This document shows positions 1-6,499 of a stretch of DNA of 13,066 bases, piece after piece. Each line of letters opens with the position of its first letter. Position 1 is the first letter of the stretch. Origin of the DNA: Desulfobacteraceae bacterium (lineage in GTDB: Bacteria; Desulfobacterota; DSM-4660; Desulfatiglandales; Desulfatiglandaceae); NCBI GenBank assembly GCA_030611815.1, contig JAUWPC010000052.1, forward strand, positions 1 to 13,066. Reading direction: 5' to 3'. The notes below the pieces were generated by a model. That model made no database searches and was not told the origin of the DNA. It saw only the letters and a program-made list of their open reading frames with translations. The position numbers and the translations under genes are program-made.

Positions 1-1085
1 CGTTCCTTCTTCAGAAGCCCCTTGTTCGTGCGAAGATAGAAATGATCGTAGAGATTCATGCACAGGGCAGCGTTGACCGGAATAATGCTCATGCGGTCCC
101 CTGTTTTTGGCGGATGATTGCATATGCTGACGTCAACCCAGCCGTGTTCTTCGTGGAGGCGAAAGACCCTTGCCTCGGGATATTCGACCACATATCCCAT
201 CTCAAGTTTCTCACGCCGAAGAAGTTGTTTTGCGGAGAGGGCCTTTGAACCTGCGTCGATCAATACCTGACCGGGAACGATATCGGAAACAACGGTGGCA
301 ACCACCCTCAACGCACAGTCTTCAAGGTCGCAGTGTCCGAACTTCAGGACGAAATAGTCGTTCAAGACGGCGGTGCCCACCCGGATCTCGTTCACACGCT
401 CCACAAGGTGGGTGTTGAACAGCGACGGAGTGGAACCGGAAGAGACCGTTGCGGGAGCAAGGCCGGCAGAGCACAAGGCCTTGTGAGCAGGCCCCCACAA
501 GCGATTGATCTTGTTGAAACTCGCCGGATCGCCTGCTGCATCTCCGTACAGGTGTCCCAGATATATTTGAATTCCCTCATACCGTAGCCCGGGACGGGTT
601 CTTGCATATCGGGCGAGTCTTACGACCTGATCGGGATCGGAGACCCCGCACCTGCGAAGCCCGGCATCAAAGATAATGTAGATTCCTATGACGGTTTCAT
701 GCCTTGCCGCTGCATGCGAAAGGCCATCCATAACGTATTCGGAATCGGCCGCAACACTGATAGCCCGGTCCACAGATAGCCGGGCAACGCTTTCTGCGCG
801 CGTCTCTCCTACGATAGGATAGGCTACGGTAATATCCACATCCCCCAGATTGGCCATAACCTTTGCTTCACCGGCCTTTGCGACTGCAATACCAACCGCT
901 CCCGCATCGATCTGCATCCGGGCGATGGCGATCGACTTGTGGGTCTTTACGTGTGCGCGTACAGAAAACCCGTGGCGGTCCGCATAATCGTGAATCCGTC
1001 TGATGTTGTTCTTTACGATTTTTTCTTCAACAAGAAGAAAAGGAGTCGGGATCTGCTCTGTGATATTTGACGGCTTTTCCGGCAT
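1..1085 (-). CDS. Fold-type III PLP enzyme, D-serine dehydratase / D-threonine aldolase family (3' end cut by window edge)
   Basis: The minus-strand frame is open from an ATG at 1085 to the window edge, giving 361 residues; relatives are about 370-380 aa, so only a short C-terminal tail should be missing. Family marks are visible: TPFLLVE at 14-20, the PLP-lysine motif HVKTHK at 45-50 (K47 is the likely Schiff-base lysine), FDAGLRRCGV at 139-148, SGSTPS at 216-221, EIRVGT at 233-238 and DAGSKALS at 277-284. The C-terminal motif that normally reads PNHxC/D (the metal-binding His-x-Cys or His-x-Asp) is here PVNAALCMNLYD at 336-347, so the His is replaced by Asn338 and the Cys/Asp by Ala340. Metal-dependent dehydratase or aldolase chemistry may therefore be lost; a racemase or other PLP reaction on an amino acid is an inference. 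The start lies 20 bp after the stop of the NAS-like gene upstream on the same strand, with no clear ribosome binding site, so co-transcription is likely. The family call is confident; the substrate is unknown. Confidence 0.85.
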   Translation of the reverse strand, partial: MPEKPSNITEQIPTPFLLVEEKIVKNNIRRIHDYADRHGFSVRAHVKTHKSIAIARMQIDAGAVGIAVAKAGEAKVMANLGDVDITVAYPIVGETRAESVARLSVDRAISVAADSEYVMDGLSHAAARHETVIGIYIIFDAGLRRCGVSDPDQVVRLARYARTRPGLRYEGIQIYLGHLYGDAAGDPASFNKINRLWGPAHKALCSAGLAPATVSSGSTPSLFNTHLVERVNEIRVGTAVLNDYFVLKFGHCDLEDCALRVVATVVSDIVPGQVLIDAGSKALSAKQLLRREKLEMGYVVEYPEARVFRLHEEHGWVDVSICNHPPKTGDRMSIIPVNAALCMNLYDHFYLRTNKGLLKKE

Positions 1086-1105
1086 TGGTTTTGCTTTTTC
1101 GGGTC

Positions 1106-1921
1106 TTAATTGACTTTAACCGCGAACACCGAGGTGTTGTTCACAGGTGGTTCCGGCCGGATGCGGGCGTATTCCGAAAATTCCGGGGGGAGACAAAAGA
1201 GAGACTGGTCGTCTAAAAGGCGCCTCAAACCCTTTTCATAGATCCGGTAAGAAATCATTTCTCCAGGGGAAAGGGCTTTGGCAAGATGGGCGAAGATCTC
1301 TTCCTTTGGCAATGCATCGGCCCCCACCATGACGAGCCTGCACCGCTCTTTTAATGGCAGGGAGAAGTGGTTCCCATGTACAATACGGATACGCCCGTCC
1401 AGTCCAAGTGTCTTAACAAGTTTCCCTGAAAGCTCCACATATTCCGGGGCCTGCTCTATCCCTGTGCTTTCAATGCCGTATTGCCTGTAGAGGCATATAA
1501 GGCTCAAAGGAAGGGGCCCGCTCCCTAAAAAAACCACCCTGTCTTGTGGATTAAGCTTTGCCCCGCTATACTCCATGCGTGCCAGCTCAACGTAGTTTGG
1601 GTAGTACACGAATTGTTCTAACCGTGCCCATGGGTCGGGATCGGCAACGATCGATTCTGCGCATTTGATCTCCAATCTCAATCCGTTGATCCTTTTAAGA
1701 TGGGAGATACGCCTTATACCAGCCCGCAGTTCCGGATCGGAGAGAAGCCTTTGTGCAACTCTTTCCTCCACATGGACCGCGGCTAAGCGGTTTAATCTAT
1801 CAAAGTGGGAGCGATAGATATGGCCTGGTTCCTTATCTATTTGATCGTCTGTTAGATCCCCGAGCAAGGCATGGATCTGGAGGAATTCGGCCTTGATAGA
1901 GTCCGGTGTCATATCCATCAT
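1106..1921 (-). CDS. Nicotianamine synthase family protein (shorter paralogue, 271 aa)
   Basis: The protein matches the nicotianamine synthase / CntL family: an N-terminal helical half, then a Rossmann-like SAM-binding half. Visible marks are YYPNYVEL at 106-113 (the family's conserved Tyr-rich segment near the active site), the SAM loop FLGSGPLPLS at 131-140, YRIYEKGLRRLL at 225-236 and the closing strand NNTSVFAV at 261-268. Such enzymes move the aminobutyrate group of SAM onto an amine: nicotianamine in plants, a glutamate-capped relative in methanogens, and the D-histidine adduct in staphylopine synthesis. The acceptor here cannot be read from the sequence. The start codon overlaps the stop of the 293-aa paralogue by 4 bp (ATGA), which points to translational coupling; a second ATG directly follows the first. 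The PLP enzyme gene follows after 20 bp. Family assignment is good; product identity is open. Confidence 0.85.
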   Translation of the reverse strand: MMDMTPDSIKAEFLQIHALLGDLTDDQIDKEPGHIYRSHFDRLNRLAAVHVEERVAQRLLSDPELRAGIRRISHLKRINGLRLEIKCAESIVADPDPWARLEQFVYYPNYVELARMEYSGAKLNPQDRVVFLGSGPLPLSLICLYRQYGIESTGIEQAPEYVELSGKLVKTLGLDGRIRIVHGNHFSLPLKERCRLVMVGADALPKEEIFAHLAKALSPGEMISYRIYEKGLRRLLDDQSLFCLPPEFSEYARIRPEPPVNNTSVFAVKVN

Positions 1922-2799
1922 TCGTCCAACTTAGCGAAAACCGTTGTGTTGTTGACCCGCCCTGTGGGGAATATCTTCTTGACGATTTTGAAACCCTCAA
2001 TATCTGCGGATTTAACAGGCTCATATAGAACAGCCCGCATCCCGGTATAAGTCCTGTAAATGACCGGGGCAGGTCTTTGTTCTCTGATAATCTTTCGCAG
2101 GTTTCGAAAGATCCGCGCCTTAGGTTCTGCTAAGGCCGCAACAAGGGCCACATCCCAGTCCAGATCCTCGAGCGAGGAGTCATCTCCGTGAACGATTTCA
2201 ATATTATTTTCCAGCCCCAGACATGCAATCACCCTTTTAGACAATTCAACGATTCCAGCCGATCCGTCCAAGCCGACCGACCTGATCCCGTAAGAGCGGC
2301 TCATGAGAATCAGGCTCATCGGCACGGGACCGCATCCGATAAAGGCCAGTCTGCTGCCCGGCGCAACGGGCATGGCCTCCACCTGGCCTTTCACCAAGGC
2401 CTCATACCGGGGGTAGAGAGGAAAAGTTTTCAAGGTCTCCCACGGATTGCTGGAACCGAGCAACTGCTTTGCGAGATGCTCTTCATGTATGCTGAAAAAG
2501 GTGGAATAATAGGACCGGATCACCGGGAGCACGGACCTGATCGCCTCTTCTTCAAGGATCAGCCCTGCAAGGTGTTCCCCTGCATCAAGGTGGGCCAGGT
2601 CGTCTAAGATCTGGTAGAGCCGGTAAAGCTCGTCCTGAGAGAGGTCCTCAAGCATTTTTCGGGTGTATTTCCTGATCCGTTCGGCAAAGGCTAAGATGTG
2701 GGGCTTGATGATATTCAGGCTGGCGCGGCAGTCCTTGCAGCAGCCTAAAAAATCATGCTCTTTGAGCTCGTGCTCATGGAAATAGTTGATATCGTGCAT
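1918..2799 (-). CDS. Nicotianamine synthase family protein with N-terminal Cys/His cluster (293 aa)
   Basis: This is a second NAS-family protein, first gene of the three-gene minus-strand operon. It carries YPRYEAL at 129-135, the SAM loop FIGCGPVPMS at 153-162 (Cys where its neighbour and the usual GSGPLP motif have Ser), LVAALAEPKARIF at 219-231, YRTYTGMRAVLYEPV at 248-262 and VNNTTVF at 282-288. The segment RTYTGMRAVLYEPV resembles the RsahG.R.fLYP stretch of plant enzymes more closely than the sister protein does. Residues 2-24 hold H2, H8, H10, H15, C20, C21 and C24, an unusual extension that could bind metal (inference). The start is supported by GGAG placed 8 nt upstream. The last 4 bp overlap the next gene. 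It probably performs another aminobutyrate transfer, or acts on a different acceptor, in one pathway with the 271-aa protein. Confidence 0.85.
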   Translation of the reverse strand: MHDINYFHEHELKEHDFLGCCKDCRASLNIIKPHILAFAERIRKYTRKMLEDLSQDELYRLYQILDDLAHLDAGEHLAGLILEEEAIRSVLPVIRSYYSTFFSIHEEHLAKQLLGSSNPWETLKTFPLYPRYEALVKGQVEAMPVAPGSRLAFIGCGPVPMSLILMSRSYGIRSVGLDGSAGIVELSKRVIACLGLENNIEIVHGDDSSLEDLDWDVALVAALAEPKARIFRNLRKIIREQRPAPVIYRTYTGMRAVLYEPVKSADIEGFKIVKKIFPTGRVNNTTVFAKLDE

Positions 2800-2829
2800 G
2801 GAGAGGTCTCCGCTTGGTTCTTAGAATTT

Positions 2830-2842
2830 ATGAAAATATCAT
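2830..2842. promoter_or_regulatory. Small inverted repeat over the -10 of the NAS-like operon (possible operator)
   Basis: ATGA and TCAT flank a 5-nt centre and cover the candidate -10 box. The position would suit a repressor such as a Fur-type metal regulator, but it is short, AT-rich and may be chance. Confidence 0.2.
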
Positions 2843-2861
2843 TACTTCTTTCCATGCGCAA
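2833..2861 (-). promoter_or_regulatory. Candidate sigma70-type promoter of the NAS-like operon
   Basis: On the minus strand a -35-like TTGCGC (2861-2856) and a -10-like TATTTT (2838-2833) are separated by 17 nt, about 34 nt upstream of the first NAS-like start codon. Match to consensus is only moderate. Confidence 0.3.
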
Positions 2862-2887
2862 TAAAAAAGGTTTTCATTTCTTATTGC
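2858..2887. repeat. AU-rich hairpin between the membrane protein gene and the NAS-like operon
   Basis: GCAATAA (2858-2864) and TTATTGC (2881-2887) are perfect inverted copies; pairing can extend to about 11 bp with one G-U, leaving a loop of about 8 nt. It lies just after the stop of the membrane protein gene (minus strand) and overlaps the candidate -35 of the NAS-like operon. It could end membrane-protein transcripts, but no clean T-run follows on either strand. Confidence 0.3.
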
Positions 2888-2909
2888 CCTTCACATCTTG
2901 AGCCGGGCC

Positions 2910-3413
2910 TCACGCCGCGCTGCCTACCTCGCCCAATTGGTTTCCCGGCCAGTCGAACAAGTGTTTCAAGCGCTCCCAGAACTCCCCGCCCAGCAAAAAC
3001 AAACCGGCAATGAAGGCCGCTTCCCCTGCTACCATCGCCCAGGCCAAAAACGTGATCGCCGTTTCCTTGTGGGAAAAAAAGAGCAGGTACACCAGCGCCG
3101 CATAGTATGGCAGGGTGCTAACCACCAGAAAGGCCACACCGATGCGGTGCCGGATACGGCTCACGGGTCTGGGTACGTGGGTGCGCTTGAAAATGGCCAT
3201 AACCCTTTTTTTCAGGGCGGCCAGGAACTCCTTGCCTAACAGGGCCGCCGCTGTCATAAAAGCGATTTCGGCCGAGACCAGGAAGACTACGGCAAAGGCC
3301 CCTGACTGTCCCAGGGTCATGCCCATGAAAGGCAGAATGGCAACGATGCTGATAGGCAGAAAACTGTAGATGAACAGGGACAGGCCCAGATAATATTTCC
3401 AGTCTTTTTTCAT
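2910..3413 (-). CDS. Small integral membrane protein with duplicated hairpin (possible 'transporter suffix domain' protein)
   Basis: The 167-aa product is mostly hydrophobic, with about four membrane segments (roughly 9-29, 38-60, 91-113, 119-142) joined by a basic loop (67-90). It contains an internal duplication: residues 10-71 align with 91-153, for example YSFLP/VSTLP and AEIAFMTAAALLGKEF/GEAAFIAGLFLLGGEF, each repeat ending in a charged amphipathic stretch. It resembles short proteins annotated as 'transporter suffix domain' proteins, which share a domain found at the C-terminus of some transporters; this is recognition from memory and the function is unknown. The start ATG has an AAAGGGG stretch a few bases upstream as a plausible ribosome binding site. 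It is transcribed in the same direction as the NAS-like operon and ends 110 bp before it, so partial read-through is possible. Confidence 0.65.
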   Translation of the reverse strand: MKKDWKYYLGLSLFIYSFLPISIVAILPFMGMTLGQSGAFAVVFLVSAEIAFMTAAALLGKEFLAALKKRVMAIFKRTHVPRPVSRIRHRIGVAFLVVSTLPYYAALVYLLFFSHKETAITFLAWAMVAGEAAFIAGLFLLGGEFWERLKHLFDWPGNQLGEVGSAA

Positions 3414-3440
3414 GTTAGCCCCTTTCGATTTCGGCTTGAT

Positions 3441-3527
3441 CTAAGGCCTCAACAAAAAATAATCCCGCCAATATCGAGGCGGGACATAATTGGCGCCCGG
3501 ATATTTTATTTTGAGGGGTCTTGCCAT
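3441..3527 (-). pseudogene. Relic of a REP-associated (Y1 / IS200-like) transposase start
   Basis: A 28-codon minus-strand frame begins MARPLKIKYPGANY, which closely resembles the typical opening of REP-associated tyrosine transposases (MARPLRIEYPGA.YHV). The likeness stops after about 14 residues (to about 3486); the rest is unrelated and the frame closes at 3441. No catalytic HUH or Tyr motif is present, so this is a truncated remnant. A good promoter sits just upstream and a hairpin just downstream. No ribosome binding site is visible. Confidence 0.5.
3452..3484 (-). terminator. Terminator-like hairpin in the leader of the membrane protein gene
   Basis: On the minus strand TCCCGCC (3484-3478) and GGCGGGA (3469-3463) form a 7-bp GC-rich stem with an 8-nt loop, followed at once by TTATTTTTTGTT (3462-3451). 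This has the form of an intrinsic terminator. It lies downstream of a minus-strand promoter and upstream of the 167-aa gene, so it may end relic transcription or attenuate the membrane protein gene. Confidence 0.5.
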
Positions 3528-3556
3528 GGCCGTTGGGTTTGTGATAAATTTTCTTC

Positions 3557-3585
3557 AGGATAGGAGAATTGGAAAGGGATGTCAA
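3557..3585 (-). promoter_or_regulatory. Sigma70-type promoter upstream of the transposase relic
   Basis: A perfect -35 TTGACA (3585-3580) is separated by 17 nt from a -10-like TATCCT (3562-3557) on the minus strand. Transcription from about 3550 would run through the transposase relic and hairpin towards the 167-aa membrane protein gene. Confidence 0.5.
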
Positions 3586-3673
3586 TAGTTAATATTTAAG
3601 ATCTGACCCCAAGTTTTTCTCGGTCTGCTGCAGCCCTCCTTTCGGCCATACCCCCGATGTTGCGTAAATTCCC

Positions 3674-3702
3674 TTGACAACACGACCCTAAAGAAATATT
3701 TC
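3674..3702 (+). promoter_or_regulatory. Candidate promoter of the formate dehydrogenase operon
   Basis: A perfect -35 TTGACA (3674-3679) is followed after 17 nt by a weak -10 TATTTC (3697-3702), about 70 nt before the fdhA start. No sigma54-type -24/-12 pair was found. Confidence 0.4.
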
Positions 3703-3773
3703 ACTTGTTATTCCGACGGAGCCTTGGCGGCAATGTGAGAGCAGTCTAATCCTTCAGTTCCCAAGAGGTAAAA

Positions 3774-6464
3774 ATGAGCGCTTCAAATCGAATTCAGATC
3801 GACGGCAAGGAAGTCCAATTCTCGCCCGGCGAGACCATCCTGGAGGTGGCCTGGAGAAAAGGGATCGCTATTCCGACACTGTGCTACCTGAAAGGGGCAT
3901 CCCCGACGGGGGCCTGCCGGATCTGCCTGGTGGAGGTGGAGGGAGCCAGGAGTCTGGTGGCGTCCTGCGCGGCGCCCGCCGCCCCCGATATGGTGGTCAG
4001 GACGGACTCCGAAAAGGTCATCCGATCGAGAAAGCTGAACCTGGAACTACTGCTCGGGTCGGGTCATCATTATTGCGTCACGTGCGAAGCGGACGGCGAC
4101 TGCCGACTCCAGGAACTGGCCTATGAGTATGAGGTGGAGACCGTTCGCTTTACCGAGAGCCCCGCCCGATATCCCGTGGAGACGAACACCCTGATCACGC
4201 GGGATTTTTCAAGGTGCATCATGTGCGGGCGATGTGTTCAGGCCTGCAACGACATTCAGGTGAACGAGGCGATTTCGTACGGATACCGCGGAGACGCTTC
4301 CAAGATCGTCACCATAGGGGACCGCCCCTATATCAACTCGGATTGCGTGTTTTGCGGGGAGTGCGTCCAGGCGTGCCCCGTGGGGGCCCTGGTGGCCAAA
4401 CCCAGCCGCTTCAAGGGGAAGCCCTGGGAAATGAAAAAGGTCCGGACTACCTGCTCCTACTGCGGTGTGGGCTGCCAGATGTACCTGCACGTCAATAAGG
4501 GCCGGGTTGTGAAGGTCACCGGCGTTGACGGCATCGGTCCCAACTACGGCAGCCTCTGCGTCAAAGGGAGATTCGGCTTTGATTTCATCCATGACGCCAA
4601 TCGCCTCAATACCCCGCTTGTGCGGGAGAACGGCGCTTTGAGGGAAGCTGATTGGGACGAGGCACTGGACAGGATCGCCCGGAACCTGAAAAAGATTATC
4701 GATAAGGACGGGCCCGATTCCATCGGTTTTCTGACCAGTGCCCGGATCACCAACGAAGAGAACTACGTGGCGCAGAAATTCACAAGGGCGGTGCTCGGCA
4801 CCAACAATGTGGATCACTGCGCGCGGCTCTGACACGCCTCCACTGTGGCAGGTCTTGCCGCAGCGTTTGGAAGCGGAGCCATGACCAACCCCATCCAAGA
4901 CATCGAGAAATCGGACGTCATCCTGATCACCGGGTCCAATACCACGGAAAATCACCCGGTTCTTTCCTCGTATGTGAAGCGTGCGGTCAAGTTCAAAGGG
5001 GCTCGGCTGATCGTCGTTGACCCCCGCAGGATTCCCATCACCCGCCATGCCGCCCAGTGGCTTCGGCCCAACCTGGGGACCGACGTGGCATGGATCAACG
5101 GGATGATGCATGTCATTATCAATGAGGGCCTCTATGACGAGGCTTACGTTCAGAACCGGACCGTGGGCCTGGACGAATTGAAACAAATCGTGGCCAAATA
5201 TACACCTGAATATGTGGAAGAGATCAGCGGTATTCCGCGGGCCGAGCTGACGGCCGCTGCCCGAACGTACGCCGAAGCGCCGGCAGCATCCATACTCTAC
5301 GCCATGGGTATCACCCAGCACGTCACCGGAACGGACAACGTGAAATCTCTGGCCAACCTGGCCATGCTCTGCGGGAACGTGGGCATCCCCGGGGGCGGGG
5401 TCAATCCGCTGCGGGGGCAGAACAACGTCCAGGGGGCCTGCGACATGGGCGGGCTGCCCGATGTCTACACCGGCTACCAGAAGGTGGATGACCCGGCCGT
5501 TCGCAAACGCATGGAATCGGCCTGGGGGGTGGACCGGCTTCCGGACAGGCCCGGGCTAACGGCTACCGACATGATGAACAAGGCGTATGAGGGCGAACTC
5601 AAGGCCCTTTACATCATAGGCGAAAACCCGATGGTTTCGGACCCCGATCTCAATCACGCTGAAAAAAGCCTGAAAAACCTGGATTTCCTTGTGGTTCAGG
5701 ACATCTTTATGACCGAAACAGCCCGGATGGCGGATGTGGTTCTGCCCTCTGCCTCGTTTGCGGAAAAGGACGGCACCTTCACCAATACCGAGCGCAAGGT
5801 GCAGCGGGTCAGAAAGGCCGTTACGCCCCCCGGCAAGGCCAGAGAGGACGGAGTTATTCTCTGTGACCTGTCGAAACGGTTGGGCTACGCCATGTCTTAT
5901 AAGGACAGCCGCGAGGTCATGGAGGAGATCGCACGGGTGACGCCCTCCTATTGCGGCATTAATTACAATCGCATCAAAGCGAAAGGTCTTCACTGGCCTT
6001 GCACGGGGACGGACCATCCGGGCACGCCCTGCCTGCATATGGATCAGTTTACCTGCGGGCTGGGCGTGTTTCACGCCATCGACTATCGCCAGCCCGCCGA
6101 GGTTCCCGATGACGCATACCCCCTCTTTCTAACCACCGGCAGGTTGTTGTACCACTATCACACGGGCACCATGACGATGAAGACTCCCGGTCTCAATGAG
6201 CTGGCGCCGGCGTGCTTTGTGGAGATTTCCCGGGAAGACGCGGCAGGATACGGCTTGGTGGAAGGAGACACGCTGCTAATCCGTTCCAGGCGAGGCAAAA
6301 TCGAGGCAACGGCCAGGATTTCTGAAATGGCCGTGAAAGGGACCGTTTTTATTCCCTTCCATTACGCCGCCGCCGCTGCCAACCGACTCACCCACGCGGC
6401 CCTGGATCCCATCGCGAAAATACCCGAATTCAAGGTCTGTGCGGTGGCCATTGAGAAGGTATGA
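3774..6464 (+). CDS. fdhA: Selenocysteine-containing formate dehydrogenase catalytic subunit
   Basis: One 896-residue gene, read through an in-frame TGA at 4830-4832 as selenocysteine 353 in the context DHCARL-U-HASTV, the exact active-site setting of Sec formate dehydrogenases. It oxidises formate to CO2 (or the reverse) at a Mo/W bis-pyranopterin centre. The N-terminal part is NuoG-like: a [2Fe-2S] set C37, C48, C51, C65; a His/Cys set H98/H99, C101, C104, C110; and two [4Fe-4S] sets C148, C151, C154, C158 and C191, C194, C197, C201. The catalytic part starts with another [4Fe-4S] set C227, C230, C234, C262 and continues with Sec353-His354 and the LRGQNNVQG motif (R547). The last 120 or so residues form the pterin-binding domain. 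There is no Tat signal, so it should be cytoplasmic. AAGAGG 5 nt before the ATG supports the start. A pipeline treating TGA as stop would split it into 352- and about 539-aa pieces. The NuoE- and NuoF-like genes follow and should carry electrons to NAD(P). Confidence 0.95.
4830..4863 (+). promoter_or_regulatory. Selenocysteine UGA codon with bacterial SECIS hairpin
   Basis: The UGA at 4830-4832 is followed after 10 nt by an 8-bp stem, CTGTGGCA (4843-4850) with TGCCGCAG (4856-4863), containing one G-U pair and closed by the 5-nt loop GGTCT. The apical GGUCU loop resembles that of the Escherichia coli fdhF SECIS element recognised by SelB. This explains how the stop codon is decoded and shows that the host needs SelA, SelB, SelC and SelD, none of which is in the window. 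Confidence 0.9.
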
Positions 6465-6499
6465 GATTGCCGACAGCGGCAGACAAAGGAGCTTAACTT

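Larger units (their letters stand above)
3414..3773. other. Divergent intergenic region between the membrane protein gene and fdhA
   Basis: This 360-bp gap holds no intact gene. From left to right it contains the membrane protein leader, the terminator-like hairpin, the transposase relic and its promoter, an ATCTGACCCC string (around 3602) of a kind often seen at ends of small mobile elements, and the fdhA promoter and ribosome binding site. Part of it is therefore mobile-element debris. Confidence 0.6.

Noticed and set aside
42..1040. Several short open frames on the plus strand and other minus frames in the first kilobase
   Set aside because: They overlap the PLP enzyme frame, which covers the whole stretch and carries clear family motifs.
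3526..3588. Twenty-codon plus-strand frame starting ATGGCC
   Set aside because: It has no ribosome binding site or homology, and lies opposite the transposase relic and promoter.
3720..3745. Sigma54-like TTGGCGG string upstream of fdhA
   Set aside because: The second half (TTGC at the right spacing) is missing; a TTGACA-type promoter fits better.
4209..5321. Long minus-strand open frame (370 codons) opposite fdhA
   Set aside because: It is antisense to the well-supported fdhA gene across the Sec codon, shows no family motif and has the composition expected of a mirror of GC-rich codons.
4833..6464. Separate downstream gene or a frameshifted fdhA
   Set aside because: The frame is the same before and after the TGA, the TGA falls at the Sec position and a SECIS follows, so no sequencing error or second gene is needed.
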